From positions 3,785,208 to 3,849,207 of the forward strand of contig NC_082619.1 in the NCBI RefSeq assembly GCF_030936135.1: a stretch of 64,000 nucleotides of DNA. Reading direction: 5' to 3'. Shown here one piece after another: positions 1-40,718 of the stretch. Position numbers and translations under genes: made by a program. Under the pieces are notes generated by a model that searched no databases, was not told the origin of the DNA, and was given only the letters and a program-made list of their open reading frames with translations. The first letter of the stretch is position 1, and each line of letters starts with the position of its first letter. The DNA comes from Gavia stellata (lineage: Eukaryota > Chordata > Aves > Gaviiformes > Gaviidae).

Positions 1-3000
1 CAGGTTCAGGATGTGGGGACTGTTCAGAGGGGAGTGGTTCCGCATCCAGAGTAATGATTAAAAATGGAAGGATTTAAGACAAGTTAATAATTGGTGCCTC
101 ATCCCCCTGCCAAAAATGTCAATCTCCTAGCCCTGTTGAGGTGAGCAATAGGACACGGAGCAAGACTCACCGTAGGTAGTGTAGAGGCTGCGGCAAGTAG
201 CTGCGGAGCCGTGGTAGCTGTAAAAGAAAAGAGCGGGGAGATGGCGGCAGTGTAACATAAGATGAAGCTTTTATAAGCCAGAGCTTTACTGAAAATGTAT
301 TTTCCATTTGGGCAGAGAAAGGCATTTGCTGCCTTATAGCAGAACTCTTAAGCCAACACTTCTGTATGATATATACATACATACGCATAGGAAAAGTTGT
401 GTTTAATAAGATATTTTGTTATAAAACAAAGTTTTATGAAGATATGGTTGTTTAATATTAGAAGCCTATTTCTCCCCTTGACCTCCAGTTTAAGTAGGTT
501 ATCCCTCAGTTGCTGCAGTGTCAGAGGTAAACAACCGACGGGGATGCAAAAGTATCTCTGACATAATTCTATAAAGCAGTAATTGCCTATGTGGATATAT
601 TTATGGCATTGTAACTGGTATTAATGAGATGCTGTAATTATTGACCAACTTCCTCAGCACAATTAAATGTCTCGGTTTCAGAGAAGGAAATAAACAAAGA
701 CCATTAAAGAATTGAATGGGATGTTAAAGAGGACACAAGTATGTGCTTTTAAGTTTTTTCGCCCACAAAAGGTTAGCCTGTCCGCGTAGGGAACGGTGCT
801 GTCACCGCGCGGCTCAGAACTGTCAGTAAATCGTGCTTTTATTTACGGCGGACCTGGTGGGAACTGGAAGATGGAAAATGAGAACACTTACTGGCGTACG
901 AGGTCGGCAAGTGCCATGTAGCTGCCAGAGATCTGGTGCTATCACCCAAACCGGCTCCCCTAGTCTGTTTGGGTCAGCAAAAGTCACGATATGAATATCA
1001 CCGCCTTGCCACTTTGTCGGGGGAAGGTTGTTTCTGGACTACATTCTCAAGCCCTTTACCTTCTGCACAGCTAGCAGAGCACTCATGGGGTGGAAACCAA
1101 AAATCTTGGTTGGCTTCCCGAGGAGAAAGAGTCATGTCTGAAACCCAGGGACAGTTTATGTGTTCAGATGATTGGCTTTGAAAAGTAGGGCCAAATGGCA
1201 CACGACCCATGTGGCAAAATATCCCAAGTTGCCTCACTTTTCTTTTGTAACACCTTTTGGGAAAGGGTCTTGTATGTGTGCCATGTTACCGCTTAACAGG
1301 GGACTGTGTCCTGGGGAGAGAGGAGGGGGCTCTGAGCGAGAGAGGGGGTTTGGGACCAATGGTGGGTGCCGAGAATCCGGGAGTGTCCTGAGAGGGCGGG
1401 CAGTTTGATGTAAATCGATGCGATGTCATGAGGGGACTGTGTCCCGGTGTTGTTGGCACATACCTGCTTTAGCAAAAGGTCCCTGGTTCTGTTGCATTCC
1501 TTTGAGAAAACAAAATAGATTTGCAAGCTTCTCTAGCTTTTGTGTCCTTCTATCCGAGGGCTACTTTTGTCAAGAGCTGTTTTGTTGTTCGTGCTAGTTC
1601 ATGCATAAAAGTCTGCCGCAGGCAGTCTACGCAGTGGGCAAAGCACCTGGTTCGGAAGGAATTAGGTGACAGCTATATACCAAAGTGTCGCACGGCTCCA
1701 TGTATCGAGATTAGATGCTGTGCCGTTGTGTTTTTGGATACGTTCCTATTGAGTATCCATGTTTTGACCAGATGTTTCAGGCAGATCGCTTAACTGGCGA
1801 TGTTATGAATATGCATGGTGTGGCGAGTGTCCTCTGCACCCTTGGTGGGATTTGTAACCCTCTTTATTGGGAGTTGCATACATCCCGGTGGCAGATGACA
1901 GTGTGGCCCACGATGGCTTAGAGCAGCTCAGAGGAACCCGCACCTAATGGTGCTCATTGCTTCTGGGGAGAGGCTCTCGGTTTGCCCTCGCCTACTCACG
2001 TCTGTAATCCGAAGAAGGCGCCGCCGCGGCTCTGTCTCCGTTGGTTGCCTTTTTTGCTTGTAAATGAGATTCTGTAGGTTCTGTTCGTGTGCAGATTTGA
2101 AAATGCAAACGAGGTGCTGGAAGCAGTCTGGAGGCTAAAATATGTATTCCTGGCAGCTGTGCCTCCCTCATTTGAATGTGGCGCTTCTGTAGGCGGCAGA
2201 GACACCTTCCCCAGAGCAACGTTAGAGGGGCTTTAGCCATCTCGGGCCTTTGCCTCTGTGATTGCTTTTCTGCAGTTACTGGAAACTTCAAATATAATTT
2301 AAACATGAAGGTCTATTCTTGCTCCCTATTAATGATGCATCCATATGTAATTTTAAAGAAAAAGTAAGTCCATCTCATTTTTTATTCTGGTTTATCTCAT
2401 GGGGAATGTACTTCCCGCTCCCACAATTTGCCTTTGGTTTGCTCGCAGACTTAGCGGTGGAATTCAGACCAAATAGGTAATTGGTTTGGATCAGTTCAAT
2501 AAACTTACGTAAGTTTTTACACAAAAAAAGTGTCCCGAGTATTGCGCATTTGTGTTCCCTGAAGCAAAACGTTTCCCTCCGTCTCACCCGCACACTTATC
2601 ACGCACCTTCGGGAGAGCGAAAGCTGCTGAGATTTTATTGTTCTGCTGACTGTTTGTGCTTGCTGTCTGCCCGGTGAGTTCAGGCACAGCCACCTCACTT
2701 GTGCGAGATGCCGCTTGTCAAAAGGAGAAGTCGCGGTGCTGGAAGACCTAGTCCTCTCCTGGACTGTTTTTCTCTGTGACAGTGACTCATCTCCACTTCC
2801 AGGTGAGGAACGAGGCTCAAGCTCACTCTCTGTTACCTGCTCTGGGTCCTCGGTGGGACTGGCCTCCGGGGTAAAATGAGTTTCACCCTCGAGGAAGGGC
2901 TTGTAGTTGCTGATGGGGAGGGCAGTATGGCCCACTAAAGCAGTCATCATGGGCTTAGCCCATACTGGCCTGCACCGAATGTCCCTGGGGAGAGGCAAGG

Positions 3001-6000
3001 GGAGGGACATGCCCCTCCAGATAGGACGCAGCTCCTGGCAAACCCCTCACCAGGGTGTCTTCCTTGGGCTGGGCCAGCTCCCTGAAATGGGAATGTGAAG
3101 GTGCTGCCTGCGGCCGCTCTGCTGAGGTCAAGCAGGCGGAGACCCCCTTGTCTCATCTTTTTAATGCTTGGTTTTTCTTGAGGTCAGGTGCGGGAAGGAA
3201 GTTTTCTGGTAGAAGAAAAAAAAGAAAAGAAAAAGCAGCTGTTTGTTCAGGTCTGATGTGCTCAGCACTGCATGATGAGAGCATCCCCTGCCAAAAGAAA
3301 ATAGCCTAGAAGACAAAGTCTTCCCCAAAGAGCCAGTGAAACCTAATCGAACTTCATCAGTGTAGACTTGCCCAGGACGAACAGGACCAGAATATTAAAC
3401 TGCCGAAGGAACAGAGGGAAACCTATTTTCACCAGTTTTCTCTGTTTTACAAGACAGGATGAGAAGAGTCAATTGATTTTCCCATGGCTGGTAACGTTTA
3501 AAATTTGTGTGGGAGGGAAGGGAAGAGCCGGGGTGCGTGGAGTGGCAGGCTGAAGTAATCTGCCCCTGGAATATCAGTCAGTGCTTTATAATCCCCCTGC
3601 CCTCCTAAAGTAGTTGTTGGATTAGAAAAGGGAAAAAATAAATTTAAAAAAAAAAAGAAAAAAAGAAAGCTTCCTCCTAGTAAGGCCATGCTTGGAGGAT
3701 AAAGAGAATGGGATTTGCTGTGGAGGCGGTGTACTGCCCAGTGCCCTGATGTACTAAAAGAAACTGCTGAGGTAAGATACGGCAGTTTGGGTGTGAACTT
3801 ATGAAACACACTTCTAGGAGCACCCAGCGTCCTGGGAAAAAAGTCTGGGCTTCTAGGTGCTTCTAGTTTGGCTGCTGGCATTCCTGTCCCCTCTCCGCTC
3901 CTGACAAAGGGTGGGGAGCAGGTATACGGGGAGCACAGGAGGAATAACTACCTCCCAGCAGGGAAAACAGGTAGTAAAAGGCCCCCACCCAGAAAGTCCC
4001 AAGGGAAAATCCTTCTTCTGCCAAGGTTGGGCCCTGGGGTTATGTCCGTGAGAACGTGGCTGTTTTCTCACGACAGACTGCTGGGGTTGGAGCACCGCCT
4101 GTCTTAACTGAGCCTTAATGCAGGCTGTACAAGTCAGCTTTCTAATGGGGCTCTGCTGATTGCATCCTTCACCCCTCGGCTGCTGTTCTGCCTCTCTCTC
4201 CCTCTGTCATCCGACATTGATGTGAATCAAATTAAAACGGTTGAGATTTTTTCTTGGGCTACAGATTGGGCTCGAATTAAGAACTCTGGTCTCTGTAATG
4301 TGATTTGAGGCTTACAGCCGGCAAACCTTTGGCAGGTGCTGCTCTCTGGGGCTAGTGGCAGTCCCGCGCACCATCAGCGAGGCCATGCGGGAGCCGGCCC
4401 ATCTGCACGGGCGGAAACACTCGCCAAGTGGCAGCCGCCACCGAGCGCCGAGGAACAATAAGCATCCTTGGTAGTTGCTCAGCTTGGGTGGCCACAGTTT
4501 TGTCCCTCACAGTAGTTGTGTATGTAGCAAAGCCCCTGGGCTTGCAGAGACACGCTGCCGTTAGAGGCGGAGGGCAGGGGAGATGGAGATAGAGACAAGG
4601 CTGGGCTGTGGCTGGGATAGCGCCGAGAGGACTTCAGCAGCGAACTTCCCCAGCTGCTGCAGGCGCTTGCGGGTGCACCGTGCAGCCTGGACGCCAGAAG
4701 CAGGGAAAATCCTTGTGAAAATTGCAGGTTGTATGAGTGAAAACGATAATAATGCTCACAGCAGTCCCCCAGTGAAACTGCCCACCGGCTTGAGTAAAAA
4801 CGCCAGTCAGTCCTTCCAGAGAGGGTGGAAGCAGGAACAGCACTGAAACCCTCTCCGGCGGATTTGGGGAGAGCACGCTGCACTGGGCAAGTTTTTTCTT
4901 TTCCACCTGTAAAAGCAGAAGTAAGTTGTGTTACAGAAAGTAAAGCAAGACTTGGATGGAAAAGTAACTCCATTGAAACTTTGGGGCACTGCCTTTGAAC
5001 GGTGCTTTAAGCCTAGCACTGTTTAATGCTAATCCTGTAACATTATATAGATGGGGCTTTTTTTTTTCACTTACACAAAGGAGGAAGGGGCTCAATTCTT
5101 CTGAGCTGGTGTTTTTTTTTCCCCTCAGCGAAAAGCGATGCTGAGCCTCACAGCCGCAAGCCCAGCTCCAGCTCGCTGACATTTCCATCTGAATCCACCT
5201 GAAGGGGGTGAGCTTTCAGGGAAGAAAGAGGCTTCTCTCCCTCTCCAGGCCAGAATCTGATCTCCAGATTAGCTTGCTGGTTATCAATACAGGCAACAGT
5301 TGTGATTGCAACTCAACACTCCTCCAGCCCTGGAACAGCGTCGAAGAAAACGGACTTTTCAATTGCGAGAGCAAGGGGACTGAGACATCGTTTCAGTCAT
5401 CAGCAATAATTGGCAAAGGAGGACCAGCATGCATTCTCCATTGACATAGGATTTCTCCCTGGTCTACCAAGATCGGTCTAAAATTTCAGAGCTGATTGCT
5501 CCTCTAGTCTACGAAACAGGTTGGTAATTTTTTTTCCATAACTAAAAAAATTGTATTTTTGAATGTTAAGTAACGTACTCTTTATCGTCTGTCATATTTC
5601 CCAAGCGGTGCTGGTCTCGCTCCTGTTTTTGGGCTGCCATAGTCTCCACTAGTCATTATCTACCTGGTCTCTGTAACGAACCTGCAGTGACTCAGATTTA
5701 CGACCTATATAAAATTCTGTTATCCTCCTTTTATCTTTCCAAGATAGGGAATGTGGTAAAACTTTTCCTTGGTGGAATGAATTTTTCTCAACACAGAACA
5801 TGGTTGCTGGAAGCAGGCTGGTGCCAGCGTTGATGCGAGTGGCACACTGAGAAGCATGGAAGCAGGGAGGAACTTTCCTTCCACCGTGTTTCACGCTTTC
5901 CAAGCTCCCAGCAATGGGAGTCAAGTGGAAGCGAGGTGGGACAGACGATGGCGTGTTCCCTGCTGTAGTCCTGCGCTGTATGCATTATGTATGTATGTGG

Positions 6001-7052
6001 GTATACGTAGAAGGAGTTGGATCTGTTGGTCCCCGGACACTATAGAAACAGATCTATAGGGAGAGCATAAAGAGATGCTGAGTTTCGTAGCCTGTGTGTC
6101 CACGCAACCGAAGTGCATGGGACATATAAAGCTGAGAAAGCAGAGAGGCTGGTATTGAAACTACGGCTGTACATAATGCATAGATATAGTTTGTGTCTGA
6201 AGCTGATAGTGTACTTTTCCAGCGGGTGTGCGCATGCTGGGAGCACACGATACCTTCCTGGGAGCTCTACGTGAGCTGTGCCTGTGTGTAATGAACGGAA
6301 GCAATGGGCGAAGAAATCAAAGCAGGTGTTTTAGCGATATTTTCTATTGGATTAATAATGAGTAACAAATTGCATTAGGCACAGAAGGAATTAAAGCTGG
6401 CACAGGATTTCGCTTTCATTTTCCCAGCCCCATATCTGCTTCTCTCTCTATCATTGATTCCTGGACAGCAAGGAGTTGCCCAGCTGTGTAAATGTTTGTG
6501 CTTCTTCCACACTTGTCAAAAACGGTAAGTGATCGTTGTGTTAGCAGCCAGCGCAAAGGATTAGTCAAAGCGGTGTCTGAAGCCCCTCAATACGAGAGCA
6601 CGCTGCAGCTCTGCATCGGCTCTCATGTTTGGGGCAGTGCGAAGCTGTTCCCCTTGAAGTCAGACAGAAGCGTCCATCCTTGCGCTAAGCAGATCAGGGA
6701 GGAATTGCTTTTGAACTACCGGGAGAATAGACGGCCCACGGAGAGCTGGGACTATTTACAACTTCCAAACGCTGTGTGAAATTAGCAGCAGCTCTTCCAT
6801 GTGGTTATGGGCTTACTTTGACAATACCTGCAGAGCAATTTGCTGTTATGACCCAGGAGGTCTCATTACACCACTTAACGGCGTAGGCATTTCGGGTCTG
6901 CCTGGCAGGTGAGGGATCTCTGCAGTGTCCGTGTGTCGGTAGCAGTTGGGCGGCTTTGGGAAGCGACGGCACTCGGTGTCACCCGGGGTTTGCTTGAGGA
7001 TGTGGTTTCCTACCAATGTGATGCCTGTCTGGGTTTCTTTCCTTCCTGTAGG
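1..7052. other. 5' flank of TECTA, no coding gene recognised
   Basis: Open frames here are short, or shadows without recognisable domains, and none resembles the C-terminus of TBCEL, the neighbour expected from vertebrate synteny. An A-rich stretch lies near 3636-3669. The sequence just before 7052 is a good polypyrimidine tract ending in TAG, so an untranslated first exon of TECTA, with its promoter, probably lies somewhere upstream, here or beyond the window. I cannot place it. I see no retroelement with confidence. Confidence 0.6.
3636..3669. repeat. A-rich low-complexity tract
   Basis: A run made almost entirely of A with a few G and T. It could be the decayed tail of a retroposed sequence, but nothing identifiable adjoins it. 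Confidence 0.6.
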
Positions 7053-35290
<28,238 letters not shown>

Positions 35291-36123
35291 GCGCAGCTCC
35301 ACTGCCCAGCCAAGTACTGTTCTCACGTCAGCCTGAGTCTTTGTAGGGTAGGAGACAGCACCCCCACAGTGGCTAGGCTGCCACCGACCCATCCTGCTGC
35401 GTGGAGGCAAGAGAGGGACTTGAGCTGGAGAGAGATTGCATGTGGACCTGGACATGAAGGTGGCATGTGGCAGGCGCCGCGACAGCAAGGCCGAGCTGGA
35501 TGTTTGCCAGCATCGATGCGGGACTTGGGGGGGTGGTTTTTGCAGGTTTCTGGCATTGATGTGGGACTTTGGGGGGGTTTTTTTTGCAGCTTTATCCCAA
35601 GCTTTCCCTTGTAGCATGCGCTGTAGGTGGCCCGCACCCCTGTCGGTAGCATGGGACAGGCTGGAGTGCGTGCCGTCCTCTCTCATGGACAGCCGTGGGT
35701 CTTCACAGTCCTCAGGAGCTGCTGTCGGTGTCTCGTGAGCATATGGACTCAGACAGAGGTAGGTGTTGTGGCACGGGTCGCGGGCTGGAGCAGCACATCG
35801 TCATCATCGAATGTTGTGACACCTCTGGAGTGCATCACCCTCTGGCTCTCTGGAGCAGAGGTGTCATCAAGGTTTGTGACGGAGGGCCTAGCTCATCCCC
35901 AGGGGTCTGGAAAGCCTGTTAGTGCACTGCGGTGGTGACACGCTAGTCCCAGTGTTTGGAAAGAGGTGTTTTCTGGTGGGCAGGAGCAAGAGCCAGAGAA
36001 ATGAGGAACGGAATTCCCTCCCATATTTGTGTGGTGTGCCACGGCAGAGTTTTTTTGAGGGTGAGAACAGGGCTGGGGTCCATGGGCCTGGGGCAGCATC
36101 AGGGTGCCCGGTGGGAGAGTCGA

Positions 36124-36161
36124 GAGTGGCCTGGGGGAGCCGGAGTGGCCTGGGGGAGCCG
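36124..36161 (+). repeat. 19-bp tandem duplication
   Basis: Two perfect head-to-tail copies of a G-rich 19-mer beginning GAGTGGCCTG, inside the putative TECTA 3' UTR. Confidence 0.85.
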
Positions 36162-36234
36162 GTGGGTGTTGGGGGCTGTCTGTGTTGGTGTCTTGTCTTG
36201 TGTGTGTTTGTACTCTGTGAAATGGCTGCGTGGG

Positions 36235-36240
36235 AATAAA
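36235..36240 (+). terminator. TECTA: Poly(A) signal of TECTA
   Basis: AATAAA followed within a few bases by a GT-rich element (GTGTTG), about 950 bases after the stop codon. Cleavage is expected near 36255. Confidence 0.7.
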
Positions 36241-36597
36241 AAGTGTTGTAATCCTTCGTAAGCGGTGTAGTCCTGTGTGATGGCGGTGAGGCAGGTGGGG
36301 CTGGAGAGGGTCCCCGGGACGGGCAGGGAGCAGGGGTTTCAGGGTGGACAGGGGGATGGAGAGTGAGGCTCATGAGGAGCACTGGATGAACCAGAAGCAT
36401 TGGTCAGCTCCCAGAGCTGCGGTATCATTGGTATTAATGAGATTTGCGTGCTGGGATGGAGGACTACAGGCTGTTCAGGAGCGATAGGCAGGGCAGGTGA
36501 GGTGGAGGTGTAGCACTATATGTAAGGGAGAGGTTTGATTGTACAGCCCTTACAGCTGAGAGCCTCTGGGTGAGTATTAGGGGGATGGAAAACGAAG

Positions 36598-37345
36598 GAG
36601 ATGTTGTAGTGGACATCTGCTAGCAATTGCCCAGCCAGGATGTAGGCACTGATCCATTATTCTATAGGCAATAAGGAGAAATGTCGGGATCTCCTTGTGG
36701 GAGATTTCAACTTCCTAGACATCAGCTGGGAGTATCATAGTGCTGGGACGAGCAGGTCTTGGAAATTCTTGAAGTTTGTAGGAGATATAACTTCTTGTCA
36801 CAGGTACTCAGGGAGCCAACTAGGAAAGATGCCCTCCTAGACTTGCTATTTGTGACTAGAGAAGGACTCATTAGGGATGCGATGGTAGGTGGCTGTCTTG
36901 GCCACAGTGATCATGAAATGGTTGTTTAAAATTTTCACTGTAATGAGAAAAAAGGACAGCAGAGTTGCTACCCTGGACTTCAGGAGAGCAAACTTTAAGC
37001 TATTTGGGGAGCTATTTAGCAGAGTCCCCTGGGACTCTGCTTTTGAGGACTGACTTAGGAGTCCAGGAGTGCCGGTCAGTCTTTAAGAGCACAGGAGCAG
37101 GCAATTCCACTGTGTCGAAGTCAAGCGAGCAGGGCAGAAGACCGGCTCGGCTGAAGGGGGGACTCCTCATGAAGCTCAAGAGGAAAAAGAAAGTGTACAA
37201 TCTATGGAAGCAAAGTCAGGCTTCGCAGGAAGATTACAGAGATGTGGTTTGTATACCTAGGGAGAAGATGCGAAAGGCCAGAGCTCAATTAGAGTTGAAA
37301 CTGTCCAGATAACAAGAAGGGCTTTTTAAAGTATGTGGTGCCCAG
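36598..37345 (+). mobile_element. Decayed CR1-type LINE fragment (ORF2 endonuclease region)
   Basis: Conceptual translation across frames gives LLVGDFNFLDISWE, then LREPTRKDALLDLLF and LGHSDHEMV, the hallmark blocks of the apurinic-endonuclease domain of avian CR1-like non-LTR retrotransposons. After these come RRANFKLF-like and YNLWKQSQASQEDYRDVV linker sequence. Frameshifts (near 36790 and 36960) and stops show that it is dead. The 5' end, reverse transcriptase and 3' tail are missing. The exact CR1 subfamily was not determined. Confidence 0.82.
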
Positions 37346-37439
37346 GTTGTTGCAGGTGCTGTTGGTTGGGGTTGGTTTTTTGGGTGTGTTTTTTTTTGTT
37401 GTAGCATTGGGGTCCTCGAGGGTGCTTGGCAGTGTTGAA

Positions 37440-38150
37440 ATAGGTGCTGTCTATGGAGTTGTCCTAATTGAAGTTTGTCTAGTGTAGGTATTGGTGTCTG
37501 TGTTGTTTAGTGTTGATGGTGGCATAGGCGTTTGTTTGTGTTGATGCAGATGCTGGGGATAGCATGGTGTGGGTGTTTCTGTGTGGGAACTGTGGTTGTT
37601 GATGTCAGTGTCAGCGGGCATGGTATTGTTGATGAAGGTATTAGTGGTGAGGTAAGTAACACAGGCATCAATCATCATCGAAGTTGCAGGTTGCTTTGAT
37701 GGTAGTCTTGCCGTGGGCGTCAAGGATAGTGCCAATGACATTGGTATCGATGTCGGTGGTAGGGATGTAGCAGTGTCTATGTCTGTGCAGCATTGGCATT
37801 GGTGTCAGTGTTAGCGTTGTTGGTTTTGATGTTGATAGGTGGCAGAATGTTGAAGGTAGTGATGCTCTAACTGATGGTGATGAGGTTTTTTTTTTTTTTG
37901 TTGTTGTTCATAGTGGTGGTGATGTGCCTAAAGATCTTGTAGCTGGCCGTGAGGTTTGTAGCGTCGCCAGCGTCAGTTTTGGTCGTGGTAACAGTAGTGC
38001 TGGTGTAGGTGGTGCTGGTGTTGTGTATGGGACTGTTGATGTGACTCTCCATATGTTGAAGATGATGTGTATATAGGTGTTTTGTTTATGTAGGTCTTGG
38101 AATGCCTGTTGTGTCGGCACCAAAGTCACAGTCGGGGGCGATGTCTGTTA
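37440..38150. repeat. G+T-rich degenerate repeat (GTTGRT-like)
   Basis: A long strand-asymmetric region with endlessly varied GTT, GAT, GGT and TGTTGATG words, read on the other strand as Thr/Asn/His-rich shadows. It looks like an old, decayed micro- or minisatellite. A T-run interrupts it near 37886-37901. Confidence 0.6.
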
Positions 38151-38234
38151 GTTAGAGGTTGTGGGGTCTCAGAAGGGGCTCTGCGTTGTAGGCCCAAGTA
38201 AGTAGTGCTGTGTGTTTATACTGCTAATGTCACC

Positions 38235-38256
38235 GGGGGGGGGGGGGGGGGGGGGG
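38235..38256 (+). repeat. Homopolymer of 22 G
   Basis: Uninterrupted G22, followed after CAT by another six G. Capable of G-quadruplex formation; length is unreliable in most sequencing. Confidence 0.9.
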
Positions 38257-38470
38257 CATGGGGGGCAGATCAGGGAAGGATGTCCAGCCGTGTCAAGGCT
38301 CATGTAGCCCCGCATGTGTTTGGCAGTCACGGACAGCATGTGCTAGGCAGGGGTTGGGGAGCGAGTGTGGTGGTAATCACTGCCGCTGGGAGCATCGATG
38401 TTTGTCAGTGCTGGGCCAAGCAGCGTGGGTGCTGGCTAGAGTGGTGGTTGTTGGGGCCTGGCAGGGGTCT

Positions 38471-39450
38471 TTCCCTCTTGTCTCTGTCTCTCTGTATGTG
38501 TGTCTGTAGCCCTCACACTCTCCCTGTCTTTATCAGTCTCCAGTTTTGTCTCTGTCTGTCTCTTCTTCTCCCTGCCTCTCAGCCTGTCTTTGTCTGTCTC
38601 AATTTCTTTCTCTCTCCCATTGTCTTTTCAACTTTTAACTCTGTCTTGATCTACTGTGCACTCTGTCACTCTCTCTGTAGGTGGTTTGCTTTCTCTGTGT
38701 CTCTTTGTCTCCCTGTCTCCATCCATTTTCTCTCCCTCCCTCTCTCTGGTTTTTTTTATGTATGTTTCTTCCTCCTCTCCTGCTTTTTAGCCTTTGCTCT
38801 CTGTCTGGTTTTTTGGGGCTATGTTTTTTTCAGTTAGGATGCTCTTTTTCTCTGTCTCTTGTTCTGTGCCTCTGTCTCTGTCCTGGTGCTAACTAACGGA
38901 CTCTGTAGCTGACAGTGGTGAGGAGTGCCTGTCTGCCTTCGTGGGAGACAGCTTACTCTACTGCTGGTGGCGAGGGCTCCCTCCCTTTCTGGCTAGCTCA
39001 CTCTTCTTGTCCTCCCTCTGCCTCTCTGTCCGTGTCATCCTCTCTCTGTCTCTCTCTTGGTGTCTCTGTCCTGTCTTGGCCCCTTTTCTCTCTGTCACAT
39101 GGCACTCTTGCACTCAAGCGCTCTCTCTCCCCCCACGCCCCTTCCTCCCCTCCTCTATCGGACGGTGATCTCTCCCTCTCTTGGTCTCTGCCTCCCTGTG
39201 TGCTCTCCCTGTTGTCTACTTTGTTCTCTTCCTCTCCTATGGTGTTCTCTTTGTCTTCTCTCTGCTGCTTATGGCTTTACCCCTCTCCTCGATTGTCCCT
39301 GTGGCTTTCCTCTCTCTTTTACAGTGCCCTCTATTCCCCCATCTTCTTTCTCTCCCCGCCTCCCTCTGTCTGTCTTCTCTGTATCTATTCTCCATCTCTA
39401 CCTCATTCCTTGCTCCCTCCCTCCCTGGGTTGTGTGTCTCTTTGTAGGTG
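38471..39450 (+). repeat. About 1 kb polypyrimidine (CT-rich) tract
   Basis: Dominated by TCTCTGTCTC, CCTCCCTC and CTTTCTCT words, with G only in GT steps. No unit length is preserved. The long open frames here (for example 38205-38837 and 38915-39694) are by-products of the missing purines and are not genes. Confidence 0.85.
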
Positions 39451-39733
39451 GGAGCTCAGTCAGTTGCCGATGGTGAGGGGTGCCTGGCTTTATTATTGGT
39501 GGTGCCTGTGGCCGTGGGACACCGTGGGACAGGAGGATGCCCGCTGTGACTCTCCTTGTTGCTCTCTCGGGGTGGGCCTGGCAGTGCCAAGGCGGCAGGT
39601 GAAGGCCGTGGGGGTGCTGAGGCAGACGGGAGCTGTCCAGCTGCTGGAGCGGGCCCGAGGGTCAGCCGGAGCCTGGGCAGCATCTCCAGGCTGAGTCAGT
39701 CCTTCATTCCCTGGGGCGAGGAGGCCCGACCTC

Positions 39734-39950
39734 TCACAGAATCACTAAGGTTGGAAAAGACCTGTAAGATCATCAAGTCCAAGAAAAAAAAACAACCCAC
39801 AAACCAAAAAAAAAAACCAACCCCAAAAAAACTAACCACAACACAACAAACACCATGCCCATCAAGCCACGTCCCACAATGCCACGTCCACACGCTTCTT
39901 GAATACCTCCAGGGAGGGTGACTCCACCACCTCCCTGGGCACTCTCCCCG
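39734..39950 (-). mobile_element. CR1 LINE 3' tail, reverse orientation
   Basis: On the + strand it reads CAGAATCACTAAGGTTGGAA, then AGATCATCAAGTCCAA, and later the words CTCCAGGGAGGGTGACTCC and CACCTCCCTGGGCA, the familiar reverse complement of an avian CR1 3' untranslated region. An A/C-rich expansion splits it at about 39780-39850. The usual terminal 8-bp repeat is eroded. It is a 5'-truncated, inactive copy. Confidence 0.8.
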
Positions 39951-40471
39951 GCCTCCTACCTCCCCTTGCCCTCGCAGAGCGTCTCGACCTCCAGCAGCCT
40001 AGGTATGGGTTCCCCACCTGGTCAGCCAAGGCCTAAGTAAGTCAGTCAAGTCCTGCAAGGAAAATACCCCCCAAAAACAAAGCCCCTGCCTCCCTTCTTC
40101 CTCCCAAGGAGCATCAGCAGCACTGACCCTGGCATATAACTCTAGACGTGGCCAGGTGGCACACTGCTCTAGGAAGAGCCCTCCAAAGGCGCGCTTATAA
40201 CTGCAAGCCTTCGCCTTGCCAAGATCTCTGTGCCCAGCACAGACTTCTCATACAAACCCTACATGCCACCATTGCCCTGACCGCTCTCTCCTCTTCCCTG
40301 TATACTGGAACCCACCCTCCACGCCAACGCACGCCCGCCTCCTTACATTCCTGACATACATAGGTAGTACTCCTTACAACCGAGGAGGGCAGCAACCCTC
40401 AGCCGAGACACCCACGTTGCTGCCTCCTTCTGCCTCACATTCCTCCCTTTGCTTCGATCCTTCTTCTAGTA

Positions 40472-40718
40472 TGCTGGTTTTGGCTAGACTAGAATTACTT
40501 TTCTTCATACTAGCTAGTCTAGGGCTATGTTTCAGGTTTGTGCTGAAAACAGTTCACCCTGTTTTGCTTTGCTTGCATGCATAGCTTCTGTTTTATGATT
40601 ATTAAACTGTCTCAACCTGCAAGCTTGCTTTCTTGCTTTTAGCCTTCTGATTTTCTCCCCCAGCCTGCCAGGGCAGAGTAAGCAAATGGCTGCACGGGGC
40701 TGGGTTTAAACTACAACA
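40472..40718 (+). mobile_element. Solo LTR of an avian endogenous retrovirus (ERVL-like), internally deleted
   Basis: The first about 85 bases (from TGCTGGTTTTGGCTAG through GTTTGTGCTGAAAACAG) match the start, and the rest (TTTTGCTTTGCTTGCATGCA, ATTAAACTGTCTCAACC, CTTCTGATTTTCTCCCCCAG, to ACAACA) the end, of a widespread avian LTR as I remember it. The middle, with the promoter, is absent. TG at the start and CA at the end are kept. No internal retroviral genes adjoin it. It carries an ATTAAA poly(A) signal. The family name is from memory. Confidence 0.7.

Larger units (their letters stand above)
35291..36260 (+). other. TECTA: TECTA 3' untranslated region
   Basis: About 0.95 kb from the stop codon to just past the first good poly(A) signal. 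It is G+T rich, with a G/T run near 35570-35590 and a 19-bp direct duplication at 36124-36161. The end is inferred from the signal at 36235. Confidence 0.65.
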